This document shows, in pieces, positions 1 to 14,000 of a stretch of 64,000 nucleotides of DNA; position 1 is the stretch's first letter, and every line of letters begins with the position of its first letter. The notes beneath the pieces were generated by a model. That model was not told the origin of the DNA. It saw nothing but the letters and a program-made list of their open reading frames with translations, and searched no databases. Source of the DNA: Galaxea fascicularis. Taxonomy: Eukaryota > Cnidaria > Anthozoa > Scleractinia > Euphylliidae. Location: positions 37,196,372-37,260,371 of the forward strand of contig OX419336.1 in NCBI GenBank assembly GCA_948470475.1. The letters run 5' to 3'. The position numbers and the translations under genes were made by a program.

Positions 1-160
1 AATTCATTCAACTAAGTACATGTAAAGATCCACATTTGAATCAATTAAGTTCGACATATCTAATTTGAGAATTAAGTTCGAGTGGTCTTCATGGGAAGTT
101 TGACTGGGGAGCGACTTCGGTCCAGACGTCGAACTTTTCATGTGCCGAACCAAATGCATA
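1..160. repeat. Fragment related to the 28.6 kb TIR element
   Basis: Bases 125-155 match the terminal inverted repeat of the element at 28,587-32,545: they share the core GACGTCGAACTTTTCATG followed by a similar CCGAA..AAAT stretch. Bases 1-110 contain several AATTAAGTTCGA-like motifs, consistent with the end of a related element cut by the window edge. No coding potential is visible. Bases 161-1881 downstream hold no gene I can support, only AT-rich sequence and a G-rich patch near 1276-1310. Confidence 0.4.
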
Positions 161-1881
161 AATTATGTTAACGTATTTTTCAGTATAACAGCGCTTATGA
201 TTGGCTGTATAATGACATTTCATGCGAGAAAAGAGAACTCACAGAAGCACGACGTCCGTTGACCGCGTTTTCGAAGTGATATTTTAAATTGCAACATGCT
301 AAACCTAGACAGCTCAAAACGGTCTACTTCCAACTAGCACTAATGCTAGTTATCTGTGCATTTCAATATGATCGCGATTTCCTTGAACATAAAGCGAAAA
401 CGACACATAAAGCTTTTCAGACCTGATCCAACCTTGTACGTGATGTTCCACAAATTCTTTTCTAAATTACGTTTGGTTCATCGTATTACTATGAAATGAC
501 ATTTATATCAGAAAACCTGTTACCATAGCAACTATATGACGCATTCAGTTCAACCCCTAAAATCTTAACAGAATTTTTCAAAAGTTGGACTATATACGCA
601 GCCAATTGGTCTTAGTTGTTACCGAAAAAATGAAAACAAATCTACCGAGGGAAAATGGAAATATAAGCGACTAAAATTGCGAAACTTCAAAAATTTCGAG
701 TCGACAAGATTAGCATTTGAGCATGCGCGACACCCGCGTGCTCTTACTTTTTATAGGTATGACGTGTGCTGTTTACGCGCGCGTGCACGCGCTCGGCTTA
801 AAACCCTCGGCCAGAAAATTCGTCATTGATACGACGCAAACATTTCAATAACCATTTTTTTTGCCAGACACTAGTTTAAAGGAAAATCGAGGGAATCACT
901 TTAATTACCCATCTACTGGCAAAGTCACTGACACAAACCATCCTGCACAAACGTAAACACTTCAAGAACACGACACAATGCAGTGGCCAATCCAGGAGGG
1001 GTCCAGGCCCCTTCCCCTTATTTTTGGACCAAAGCCAACGCCCACAGGATCAACATGTTCAGATACTTTCCGACACCATTTCCACTCTGTGTGCAAAAGC
1101 AGAGCTACAATGGGCGACAAAAGTGGTTGAGACAGTTGACTGAATCGAGTGCTAATTGCAACATTTCACTTATTCCATTTCAAATCCTGTTTACAATGAG
1201 AGCCACCCCCACTCCCCCTTTTCAATGTTGCACAGGAAGGAAGCAAGTCCTAGAGACAGGAAATTCAACATTGTTTTGGGGGGAAGGGGGGTGTATCATA
1301 TAGTTTGGGGGGAAATGAGCCTTAAGTACTCTAACAGGGCAAAATGTCGCTCATTGTAGTTTAGAGAGATTTTGGATTTTAACACAAAAAGTTATATACA
1401 CCCCTTTTGTAGGGGCCCTTGATCACAAACCAGGGTCTTAACATCCCCATGGCAGTTATGAGAAGCATATGAACTTTGGAAAACACTTTGCTCAGGGCAT
1501 GTGTTAGTTATCTGAACTTTTGAGAAAGAGGACCAAGCCTGGCTTGGCTATGCAAATTCAAAATTATAAAATTGACTTTAAACTTCCACCTTTTATTTGG
1601 AAGGAACAGTTAAATACTTCTGTACATACAACAAATGTAAATTATTTGTAACAACTGTTTTAAGATGCTTTACAGTTACTATCAAACATGAATCAAACTA
1701 TGAAATCTAGATGAATTAACTATCATAAATACAGCTAAACCTTGCATCCTCTCTTTGTTATATGCTTCTTTTCAGGTTAAAACATCATCAGAAACAAAAC
1801 TTCACAGCAACTTATGTTCAAAACAATGAGGACTGTCAGTTAATGTACTACTGTTTCAACGATGACTCTGAGGGCATCTTT

Positions 1882-4415
1882 TTATTTCCCTGTAGACCCA
1901 TAACCAGCTGTCCCACGAGCTGTGTCATCTAGTTCCTGAAAAAAAAGAATGAACAAAAATCAGGGATGAAAGCCTTGGTTTCTGTTGGAATGGGATGGAA
2001 TATCTGTGATGTCAGGGAAAGAGTTCATGGTGCTAATAAAATGACAAAAACAAAACAACACACAATAGCTAGTTCCTCTGGAGTTTTAATTAATTTAATA
2101 TGATAACAGCTTTATTAAAAGATACCAGTACACAGGTGAAACATTACCTAACCTCAACTTCCACAAGAGCTGGAGTACTGATTCTCTCAACGATAAGTTG
2201 AGCAATGCGATCGCCATGGTGAACTTGATAATCTGTTTTTGATAAGTTGAAAAGTACCACACCAACATTTCCACGGTAATCGCGATCAACCACACCAGCA
2301 CCCACATCAATGTGATGTTTCCACGAAAGGCTGGATCTAAAGACAATTTGAAATAGGGTTATAATCTGTGTGATGTGCCATACAATGCAACAGAAGATCA
2401 CAGACTATAGGTATGAAGTTGAATTGTATTCCAAAAGTGTGGTGTTGGGTTTAATTCAAGGAAGCTTCCAGGAAGGGTAAACAGTATTGTATGAGCTGCT
2501 TTAATTGGCTTCCTATTAAAGAGGGCATAGTTTTCAAGATTCTTATAATGACCTTTTAATGTTTAAATGACTTTGTAACTTAAGATCTGTTAATAGTCAT
2601 CACCTGGTCGATGTTGGATGCAATCTGCACAACCATGGTTTTCGGTGTTTTTCAGTAGCATCTCTACAGTTGTGGAATGACATGCCACTAGAAACTACAG
2701 CCTGTGAAATTTAAATGGTTTTGAGAAAAAACTTAAGACATCTTTTTAGGAAAGCACTCTTATTAGATTAGTCTTCAATGTTTTACTTGCTTTAATGTAA
2801 TTTATGTAAAGAAAGGGTGTTTAAGAAATTAGTCATTTATATTTTAGCCATCTTAATTTTAATGTAATTTAAGTAAGTGTTTCTATGTGCAGTGTAATAT
2901 TCTTATGAAAATACTTTTTTTTAATATTTTCTAACATTTATTTTAAGCACCAGTGGACATTACTGGAAATGGAGCTATATAAATTAATTATTATTATTAT
3001 CATTACTATTATTATTATTGTTGTTGTTAAGTTGTTTCCTGGACCAAACGTTTAGCTCCATTTGTTTGTAAGAGGTTAGCACATAATTTTTCCAGAGGTA
3101 CATAATGACCATGAAAGGGGGCAAGGTGCAGACAACCATCAGGAACAGACTGAAGAGAAATCCCAACTTCAGGTTGTGCTTTAAAATAAACATACAAAAA
3201 CATTAAAATACATAGAAGACCACTGTGGTTATGTTTGCTATTGGAGCAGCTGTGAAAAGAAGCTATGTTTGAAAACAAAGGTGTCAGGTTTGAATGACAT
3301 CTAAATCCGTGACCTCTATGATAGCAAAACAGCTGGTCACTTTGAGAATTCTTAACAAAATTATGGAAGAAGACAATAAGAACAGGCTGGACAAAACCAA
3401 AAACAAATTTTGTTTTGTTTCAGGTTTGCAGAGGTACAACTATTTCCACGTCAATTCTCAGCAAATTCAAACACAACAGCACTGTTTTCTTGTAACGATA
3501 TTAAATTAAGCTTACTGACATCATCAACTTCTTGTCTTGCAGGCGCATTTAATGCAAGAAAGTTAAGGGACTTTTGGGAATACAAATGTGATATTATCTT
3601 AATTCAATTCATCAAAATATTTCTCGAAGTTGTGACTGACAAAATTAAAGTAATGTTGGAATAAGATCGCTAAAACGTTTAGAAAGGGTCAAGTTACACG
3701 ATAATACGCGATGTAGGCGATAAAAGTGGAGAAAGCGAAACCGAGGGTGATAGAACAAACGCGTCGAAGGTCGACATTTCCCGCCGACATTTCCCGCCAT
3801 ACCCGGCCACTTGAATAGTGTGTATTGTTATCTGTCTCGTTCTTCAAACGATGCCGCTACAAGAAGACAATAGTGGTCAGAAGTGGCCCGGTATTCTGAA
3901 GTTGCTCCGGAATATTTATGAACACGCAGTGAATCTAAAAGGCTCACAAAATAAAGAAATTTGGCATAAACAATGATATTTCATCGCTGAGCACAATTAA
4001 ATTCAGAATACAGAGCTCAGAATTAGGAATTTACAAACTGGACGTGAATTTGTTCAATACCGCAAGACAAGCGAGTACATGCATGTGCGTGCTCTCAACG
4101 CGCGAGCGACGTGAGGCAGATGGGATCAATATGCTTTAAGTCCAAAATTCCTGAATTGTCGGCTTACCTAGGGGCAACTCGTCCGTAACATCCTTCGGGT
4201 AGCGCAATGGCGATGTCTGTTTTCACCAAAGCCTTGCCTTGCTTAGGTATGACAATATTTTCCGCGCTGTACAAATCATAACCTGCAGCCAAATCCGATC
4301 CTCTGGTTGGGGTTGTAGCCTGATCGCTGAGCTTTTTGAAGAACAGTGTTTTTTCCCTACTCTCAGGATGACAATATCCCAGCATAGTGAGGGTTGTGGA
4401 TAAAAGCTGTCCCAT
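1882..4415 (-). CDS. DUT: dUTPase (deoxyuridine 5'-triphosphate nucleotidohydrolase), 3 exons
   Basis: It hydrolyses dUTP to dUMP and pyrophosphate, which keeps uracil out of DNA and supplies dUMP for dTMP synthesis. The exons on the minus strand are 4415-4168, 2336-2153 and 1935-1882 (stop TAA). They total 486 nt and give 161 aa, close to the short nuclear human form (164 aa). All five family motifs are present: motif 1 [14 protein letters not shown] (residues 36-51), motif 2 GRVAPRSS (78-85), motif 3 [12 protein letters not shown] (95-106) with the catalytic Asp at 100 and sugar-sensing Tyr at 103, motif 4 GDRIAQLI (124-131), and the glycine-rich motif 5 [11 protein letters not shown] at the C-terminus, in its own 54-nt exon. 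Donors and acceptors are GT-AG with phases 2 and 0. The exon 2 donor (GAG|GTTAGG) was chosen because it alone keeps motif 5 in frame. The start is the least certain part: M1 and M11 are both possible, and an upstream exon cannot be excluded. A minus-strand AATAAA lies near 1591-1596. Confidence 0.9.
2640..3029 (+). mobile_element. LINE (CR1/L2-like) 3' end remnant in DUT intron 1
   Basis: One plus-strand frame reads [12 protein letters not shown], then after a stop a basic stretch [14 protein letters not shown]. This resembles the conserved C-terminal tail of CR1/L2-type reverse transcriptase ORFs. It is followed by a noncoding tail ending in TATATAAATTAATTATT and an (ATT)n run at about 2985-3020, the usual kind of 3' end for these LINEs. 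It is 5'-truncated and decayed. Confidence 0.6.
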
Positions 4416-5054
4416 TCTGTGCCTGAAGAAACGTGAAATCTTCTTGGTAGCAATGACGACGATAGCCTCTAATCAATGATAAAATTGCAGCGCGCGCTGG
4501 CGCTCTTTTAGGTTTGCTTCCCGCGCAAATTTGAATACAACCTCGTTCCCATGAATACTGCTGATTGGTTGAATATTGCTGAAAGGTTGCGTGACGCGCC
4601 AAAATAATGTCTGCGTAGGAGGCTAGATTGGTTCGTTATGAACTCAACCAACCAATGGACATTCGCAATGCAGTCGCGCTACTAACCCGGCAGTGAGGAT
4701 CGGTTGTAAGGGTCGGGTTGTTAGCCTCTTTCGCTCGTCACGCAATCGTTGGGAAGGAAGGTTGCGTGACGAGCCAAAAGAAGGTCTGCGTAGGAGGTTA
4801 GGGTCGGGTAGGAAGGGAAACCTTGTGTGACGCAGGAAATTGTTTCCGCAAGTTTCTGTACGGGGCAAGAGAATTATTGATTTTGCTCTGTTGGAAAAGA
4901 TCGACTGTATAATCATTTATCAAGCGCAAAATTTTTGAAATCATTTCGTCTAAGGAAGGGTTTGAAAAATTCACAAAGGTTCATTGTCCCAGTCCCCCGT
5001 CATTTTCTCGCCGGGTTTGCGCCTGTTAAGTTTAGTTCAACCTCGTGTTGCAAA
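4416..5054. promoter_or_regulatory. Divergent DUT / TARBP1 promoter region
   Basis: This is the 639-bp gap between the two head-to-head start codons. CCAAT-type boxes are seen at 4564-4568 and 4627-4631 (ATTGG on the plus strand) and at 4652-4656 (CCAAT). A direct repeat of about 38 bp, with the core GGTTGCGTGACG, occurs at 4585-4622 and 4760-4797, so part of the spacer may be repeat-derived. No TATA box is convincing. Its promoter role is inferred from position. Confidence 0.55.
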
Positions 5055-8000
5055 ATGGCCGAACTTCTTCAATTCATTTGTGAAAATTCTGATCCCTCTC
5101 AGATCTCAGCCGTTTTGAGACGTTTTGTAGAACAGAAGAATTTAACCGTAGATACAAATTTCTTGGAATCGCTTAAATTAGTGCTGTTGACGCTTGGGAA
5201 ATCTCAAAACCTCAGCGAAGATTTGGGTACTAAAGTTTTGAACGAGATCTGTTGGCCTGTCGTGTACAGTTCTTCCCTTGCGAAGGATAATAACCAGGCG
5301 TCTGGAGACAATCGGAAAAGGACCCACCTTTGTTATGATATTGTTGCCGTTTGCTGTTCGTTGTTTCCAACAACTTTGCTCTCGGAAGTTTGTGAGAAAT
5401 CTCTCCAGATTTTTAGACGCTACCTTGCCGAGAGGAGCGCTACACAAAAAGATGCTCGTGACGTCTCTGTAACTTTGGATCTCGTTGGAAATCTCGTTAA
5501 ATCAGACGCACTGAACGCCTCTGGAAGTATCAAGTTGATTAGTGGAGAACGTGGGGAGACGCTGTTCCATGAGATGTTAAATCTTTTGCCTTACATAACT
5601 GAAAACTTGTGTGCAAAGCTGACTTGCCTTGTGCTGCCAAATTTCCTACAATTTAGGAGTATGGAGCGGTGTAAAGTGAGTGGTAGCACATATGCATTAA
5701 TGATAATGATAATGATAATCCAGTCTGCAGAGTATGGCAGAACTCGACAAGATCTCACGCGTGCACAGCCATGTTTTCCCGTGTGCACCGCATGTAATAC
5801 TGTAGAAGTCTGGAGCTCGTGCATACATGGTTGATGATAAATGCGTCTCACCCACTTATCCTAACAGCTACTATGTGCAATGCCATGATTCTGGTGCGCG
5901 CAATAAATGTTTAGAAAAAGACTTGTGCATGCACTTACCATACTCTGCAGATTGAATAATAATGATACATGTAATGATGTTCAATTACTTTACCCTCTTT
6001 ATGGCACATTCATGACTCCTGCCACAATTCAGTAATGTATTAAAATGGAGAAGAAATTTATTGATAACTAACACAAACATTAAAATCCTTTTTACAATAT
6101 AAAGTAAAAAAAAAACTATTCAGTTACAAATTCTTTTGGTTAAAAAGATGACTTGATTTTGGTCAAAAAATTCAAATTATTAAAAAAAACGAGATGCCAA
6201 ATTTTAATATAATGTAATACTAAGCTGCTTTGTTGAACTCTTTCAGGCTGTATGGAATGTGGTAAAACAGATCTCTCAAAGAAAAGCAGATGGTTCTGGT
6301 ACTGGGACATTTGATCAAACCTATGCCATTATCTGTGGTCTTGCAGATTTCTTTTTCAGTCCAGGAAACTACAACCTTTTTGATGAGGCTGAATTTTGGG
6401 AAATTGTTCAGAAGGGCCTTGTGTCAAATGAGCCATTAACAAGAAAAAGGACCACATACCTGTTGAAAAGGGTATTAGACATGCTGGACAAGCAACCATG
6501 TGATTTGTTGGTGATGTCCGAGAAAGGAAGCTACATTTTCTTTTGGTGTTCAGAAGAGAAGTCATCTTTGAGGGGTGCTTGGCAGGATTATGTGCTCTTG
6601 ATGGAGACACTGGATGAAAAACAGGTGCAGATGTCTTTGTTTGATTCAACATCTGTAATCTGAATTTTCCAAGGGCGTAGACAACAGTGCAGGTTCTCAT
6701 CAATTCTTACAAACTTGATCAAAATAGTGTTAAAATGTTAAAAAATTGAACTAATGGGGGTATGGAGTTTGTTGATTACTGATGATAATTTGATGAAAAT
6801 TCCTCTAAAACTTTTTTTAGCTATGATTGATTGAGAAGTTCACAACTAACATGATTATAATTTTATAAACTAAAACATCTTATCACATACATGTACACTC
6901 TGTGGTTCAATTTTATCCTGGTTGAAATTTTCTTTTCCTTTTTTTTTAATATGGTAGTGTGCGATAATTTGTTTAAAAAAAAGCAAAGTACAGTCGAACC
7001 TGTATTAAGCGGCACCGTATTAAGCGGTCAGTTGTTAAAGTCCCGAAAATGTCTTCCCTTAATTTCTGTAGTTTTTACCTCTATTAAGCGGTCACCTCTA
7101 TTAGGTGGTCGCGGCCACCTTCTACTAGGTCCCAACGGGCTGTTTCTATTGTCTTGACCTGCATTAAACAGTCACTTTGTAAACAAACATCACTCATGTG
7201 ATACCAAAATAGCCTGCCAGGTAAGAGAATCCCGTGATTGGTGGAAATTGACGTTTATATTTTGCCTGGTCTCAATAAGTGATGAAAGTGATATATAAAA
7301 TGGCGTCCTCCTCACTTTCCTGTTTTCTGATCAACCTGTATTAAGCGGCCACCCTGTATTTAGCGGTCATTTTGCCAACCCCCAAGGGTGACCGCTAAAT
7401 ACAGGTTCGACTGTAACATACACATTCTAAATTTTTAAGTATGCAATTTGCATGCCCCAATCCACAGTCATGCAGTTGAATCTTGCACCTTGTGTCATAA
7501 TCTGTCGTCAAAAGTAAATAATTAATAATGAAACAGTTTTATTTTAATCATTTAAGTTTGGGAAGAATATCAATGATTGTTTGAAGGGAAAATGGCATGC
7601 TATGTTTACATGTACAGTCGAACCTCGATTATCCGGACCTCGATTATCCGGACTATTCGATTATCCGGACTTTTTTCTCTGGCCCCAATTTTTTCATGAA
7701 TATTAATTAGTTGTGATCTTGAAAACTCAAAGTCGTAAAAAGCCCAATAATCCTTACAAAAGACTTTTGAAACAGCGTATTATCCTGTGCGCTTTTCAAA
7801 ATTTGCGAGTGCAACGAGACAAAGATATATTCTAATGCATTCAGCTGATATACACATACAGGCTGTGTAGATTTCACAATTAAAATGATGTTTTCTTTGC
7901 TGTATACCTTTTGCTTACATGCCTATCTCATTAATATTCATATTTTCGATTATCCGGACTCTCGATTATCCGGACTATTTACCGAGGTCCCGATGAGTCC

Positions 8001-11000
8001 GGATAATCGAGGTCCGACTGTATATGACTTTTTTGTGTAATTAAGTTTTTGATTATTTTCTCTTGTTTTAGTATGTATCTGTAAACTGTATTAGGTCATT
8101 TTGAAGGTGTGTATGTGTATTTTTTAAATAAACAGTGAACTAAAAGGGAAAAGTAGTATTGGGCTCACAAACCAATTTTCCATTTTGTAGGTCCACATAA
8201 TAAAACCAGTGTTGCCACGGATATCAAGCATAGTGGAAGCCACCAAGAGAAGTCCAAGTGGTAAGTATTGTGCAAAAATGATGAGATCCCCATATGGCTT
8301 GCATGTACTGTCTGATGGAAGCCCTTTAAAGGATCCTACCTAGAGACTAAATGAAGCGCCAGGTTTTTAAGTTAGTCTCTAATCTGAAAACATTATACTC
8401 TTTACAAAAGTGACCTGGGACCAACACACGGCATAGTCTGGAGTGAGGTTTTGAAGCTCACTTGCATGACCATGCCATGTTACATATACATGTATTTTGT
8501 AGTGTCACATCCACAATGAAATTTTCCCATCAGATTGTGTATCTGTATCCTGTTCTTTTTGTTATGAAGAATTGAGCTAATGCTTGAAAATCATGGGATT
8601 GATTGCCAGCAGAGACTGTCAATTTATAGTTGAATATTAGCTGTTTTTTAGTGTGAACTTAGTTTCATTGAAATGAAATGGTACACTGTATGACATGCTT
8701 CACTGAGACTCTTGTGCTTTTGTATCATTTGTGCACCAAAAACTAATCTCATGCCCATAATTTCAGTTGATAAAAAATAAAACATAGTAGATTTTAGGCT
8801 GATCTTTTCATGCTTACTTCACTTTTCCAGCCATTCTTCTCCCCTCACTGGGATTGAATTGGTCTCTACTATTCATTAAATTCATTGGTTACCGGTACGA
8901 TTACAATGAGAAAGAAACGATTTACCCATGTGCCTGTGTCTTTCTTTTGTCGTTTTGGAAGGGATCTGCATTAACGCGAAGACGGTTTCCCCATTCGATT
9001 TCAAAACACAATAGGCCATTTCCGAGTTCATGTCTGCCTCCTCTTCAAAGCGAGTCTAAGTGCGAAGTTTTTGTGATGGTAATTAGTTCTGCTTTACATA
9101 TGAATGAAAACTAATTTTCATAACAAAAACCTCGCACTTGGACTCGCTTTGAAGAGGAGGCAGACATGAACTCGGAAATGGCCTATTTTCTTCCGCTGCT
9201 TCGGAAACTGGAGACGACACTTTCGTTTCGTGTCTACCTTCCGTAGGATAAAAGTGAAAAATAACAAGGGATGAAAGTCTCTAGAAAGCAATTTTCTCTG
9301 AAGGCAACTAAAAATTCCGCCAACACATTGACATAAGGTTGAATTGAATACTTGTGTTCACTTTGCTTTTCAGGGTCCTGTTGTTCCAAAGCCGATTAAC
9401 CTAATCAAGGATTAGCGTAAACTTTGGTTGCAGTTTTTAACTTTTTTATGGAAGTCGTTTCCGCTGCTTTTTTTTTCAGGATTGACTTCTAAAATTTTGC
9501 AGAATATCAGCGTTGAACAACGTTTGGGGATAGAGAAATAACCTCCTTGATTGACTTTTAATCTTGGATTAGCGTTAATCGGCTTTCGAACAACCGGGCC
9601 CAGGATATCATATTATCGATAAAACCTCGTTGATTTTTGAAGACGGTTTTCATTTTATCAATGACTTCACTTGACTTGACCGGAAGTCATTACAACGCGT
9701 TCGGTATCTCTTTTGTCAAGACTTTCCTTCTGTTCTTGTGACAATTCTTTTGTTATTTTTGACGGGCTCACGAGTCGAGAATAACAACCAGACGCGTGAT
9801 AACAGTCTGTCGATCAACAGTTTTCTTTGAAGGAGATCACAATCGGGCTGCAGTTGCATGATTACAATATTCAAATCAACTTTGAAAGTTTGAAACGAAT
9901 AATGAAGTCCGTTCGCAGTTAATCAAAACTGTTGTCAAACAAAAGGCGGCGCGTGCTGAGTATTTTGACTGTTATGTCGTCTCCAGTTTCCGACGTGCCT
10001 GAAGCAATTGTGTTTTGAAATTGAATTCGCTGATGCAGCTTCCAAAACGCTCAAAGAAAGACCCAGACACGTAGGTAAATCTTTTCTTTTTCATTGTAAT
10101 CGCAGCAGTAACCAATGAAGCTTTTAAATAGCTATAAAGCGCTCGGGCTCCCTGTGGTGTTTGCTCGAAGAATGTTTCAAGAGTTACTCGTTACTTCTTC
10201 AAGCATGCAATGCAAAGCAAAGATTGACCCCACGCTTTTGTTTGTTTTCCTTTAGGTGAAACAATGCTGGATATTTCTTGGCTCCTTATATTGTACCAGA
10301 GAGCATCTCAACATGACAACAAGTTTATCTGCAGGTGGGCCATTCTTGAACTCCTGAGCATAGACGTGAGGAGCTCACGCCTTCTCAGCACCTGCTACTG
10401 GTGGTTCCTGTATGGCCCCTTGATGAGTATGCTCAATGAATATGCTATCTATGCCAGAATAGATGATGATGTCAGAGGAGACCCACCTGCAGTTGGCTCG
10501 GCAGTTGTTACCTTCTTCGCAGAGTTTGCAACTCAGCTCCCAGCCAATGACAGGCACTCATTTTGTACTGGTCTCCTTTCTTCGGTTGTCGAGCAAGAAT
10601 TTACCCAAGTTCCTTTGCTGTTTATGTCGCAGATGCTAGCAAATTTGCCATCATGTCCAGCATGGGATTCCCAAGCATTAGCAAGCATTCGTAACATGTT
10701 TTCTCTGTTTAGAACGTTCAACCCAAATATGTCCATCGCCATTCAAAGTTTTCTTCTAAAGGCTGTTATAAATCTGACAGATCCAAGACGTGTACATTGG
10801 AGTGACATTGCAGCATTTCTTTCGCTTCTCTCTGTTGAAGACTGCCTGTGCCGAGGAGATGTTTTGTGGGAAGCAACAATCAGTTGGGTGTGGAATATCC
10901 ATAACGGTGTTCGTGAAGTGGGCTCAGATATACACAATTTGAATCCGGATAAAGCGGCTTTTTCTAACCTGTTTCACCACCTTCGGAAAGTCGTGGAGAT

Positions 11001-14000
11001 GTTTCTTGACGACGAGACATTATCATCCAGTGAGCAAGAGGTACAATGGCTGATACGACTGCTTGTAGCTGGATGTGATGCTCATCTCAAGTTTTCAAAG
11101 AATGCAGCAAGTGAACAACCCGTGAGAGAAACTTTTCAGCATATTGTGGGGGTCCTTCAACATGCGAGCAACCACGTCTACGCTTCAGAGAGCAGAACTG
11201 CCAAAACCGCAAGGATCCTTTCAGGTATTTTACACCACTTAAACAGCACACCAACCAATCAACGTTCAAGTCAAGAGTCCGATGGTGTCAGTATGGAAGA
11301 ACAGAAGGTTGATCACAGTTCAGACATGATGGCGGAACTGCTGTGGTCTGGCTGGTCAGACATCCTAGAGCTGCTGCTGAGGAAACTTACTTCTGCTCCC
11401 TTAAACTTTACGCATGCACACAGAAGCTTTATTTTTCTAGATCTCGCATCTGAGTTGTACACTTTTATGACCGCGTCAATCCAGTCCGGCGGCCAAGGAT
11501 CGAAAGTGTATTATCACTTTATTGAAAACCTTGTTCAAAGAAGTAAGGAAACCATTCTGAAAAAACAGTCAGACAGACTTCGACTTACCCTGAGTGACTG
11601 GCGTTCATTTACCCTGTCCATGAAGTGTCTTGCCTTGTGCTGCCGTGCTTTGCCAAGAAAACCACTCTCCCGCCCTACCCTGGTGACGAAAAATTTGTGC
11701 CAAGCGATCACTGAACTCGATCTGAGTTCTGAGTTTCCGACACCCAAGCTTCTGCATCCAGGAGAAGTGGGAGGCCAGCCGTCAGCAGTACCAAGTGCCA
11801 TTTTAAAAAGTGGCTGGGGAAGACTGGTGTCTGATTTACTTGAAGCACAGTGGCTCTGTGTGGAATTCGCCCTCGAAGAATCTCAACGCTTCGGAGTGCT
11901 TAATGATAAGTTAGAGCCTTTCTTAGAAAACCTCCCTGAAGCAGCACTGGAAGCACTCTCCCTTGGGTCAGGTCTAGCGGTGCTACCTGTGATAAGATGC
12001 TTACGCCTGTTAACTCCACGAATGCTGCTGAAAGATGATGCTCTGTGCTCGCAGGCCCTGGAGGCTGTCTGGTGGACGTTTCAGGACCGACCAAAGGGTG
12101 AACATATCTTCTTCTGGCGGACGCTGAGGGAGGTCACGCAAGTGTTTTTCAACCCCTGCCTCCTAGTTCTCTCTAAGGACCACCCCACTGCTGCAATCGT
12201 GCGTAAGTACTGGGGCGAGCTGCTGGCAATGGGAGAGGATCGTCCGGGGATTGTAAATCACGTGATTGAACCATGCTGTAAATTTTGGACAGGCATACCA
12301 AGTGGTCAAAATAGCACAAGTCAAACCCTTGAAATTAACGGGGAAGATCGTAAACAAAACTTGGAAGTTCAACTTGATTTTATCACGGAGGCTTGCGTTT
12401 TTGGTCCAAGAGAAAAGAAGGCCATACGTGTCACAAACTACGTGTTAGAGTATGTCCGTCGACTTGGCGAACAGCGCGTGATATCTCCCCTAAACGTGGA
12501 TGAACTGCGAGATGACACGCGTGTGAGAGTCAACGCAGTTAATACACTGATGATGTTAAACCCTGAGAAGGCTTGTGAGCTGACGCTTCTGCAGAACACT
12601 GTCCGCGCTTTGATCACCAAGAATGTAGAACTGGTGGAAGATAAACGGCGATTATCCATCAACTCGTACTCTCACAGAAGAAAGCACCGAATTTGGCAGG
12701 CGGTAATCGTGGCACTGTTCCGTTTGCTCGATGTTCATGCAGGAGAGGCGTTTGCTCGTGAAGTCTTGGAAGGAATTTTCAGTGCCATTCTCGGCGACAA
12801 CCAAGTTTCAGTTCGGAACTTCCTTCAGTGGGGGATGATACTCATATTTGAAAAGTAAGCAATGTGCATCTAATGGATTTTGGTGATAAAAGTGCTCAGA
12901 TGTACATCCGCCTTATTGCTTAGAGTTTCACAGGGCTATGATCGCGGAAGTTTGTTAGGCTAGCCTATTATCTGAGCTTTCGAAACAGTTTTTTCGCTGG
13001 CCTGTGCACACGTCTCTTATTTGCCTTTACTGCACGTTAATTCACAGCTTGCATAGACTACCACTGAGTGAGTGATCGATAAATTACCTACGCCTTTGGT
13101 GACTAATCATTTAGTAAATAAACTGTAAGCAGAAATACAAGCGTAGGAAACCAAGGTTGCCTTCAAACAGCACAAAGCGTCATAAAAGTAAATGAGTGCA
13201 AACCAACCCTTTGATAAGTTCTTGTATGCTTTTTTATCAGGTTTCCAAGCTTGCAGCCTTTGCTGTGGGAACAGCTAAACTACAACCCCGGCAGACGAGC
13301 CGGCAGTGTGTCCTCATTCCTCGTTGTTGCGGCGCTCGTTGGTGAATTCTCAATACCAGATTCTCACTGCCAAGCAGAGTACTTCCGAAAGGCGTTTCCT
13401 GCCGTTTTGCCTTGGGCTCTAAGTTCTCATGTCACGGTACGTGAAATAAGGCCCCTTGCAAATACGTCTTGAGTGTAGAAATCTTAAAATTTTAAAGCAG
13501 AATCGATGCATGTTTAAAATTGCAAATTATTTGAAGCTAAGAGTCAAATCGTAACTCGACAGTGGACGATCATCTGAGTGACTTGGGTAAGTTGAAATCG
13601 CGACCTCATTAACCAATTAGGTATTTCTATAATCTACGGCTGAGATACCACACACGACCGGTCTTTAATGTTGACTTTTGTTCCAGATGTCCAAGTACTT
13701 GTAAACATAACTATACATGACACAAAAAACGTACACTGTCTGCTTCATCGTCTGCTGTGAAGTAATCTTTCAAGACTGGGCTCGTCTCCAGTGCAATAAC
13801 TCAGAGCTGAATAAGATGTAAAACGAGGAAAACAAAAGATTGTTTACAACAAACTTATAACAAAACAAAAGTCCAAAAAACAAAGACAACCTTTTCAGGT
13901 TATTTCACTGGAGATCAGCCAGTGATTGCCGTTTCATCCCCACACACCATGCAACATCCTTGGTTTATGTAGAGTTTGTTTTTTTTTTCAGGTCCAGACC

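Noticed and set aside
983..1359. Two overlapping open frames upstream of DUT
   Set aside because: Low-complexity translation of G/C-rich and AT-rich DNA, no family features and no splice partners.
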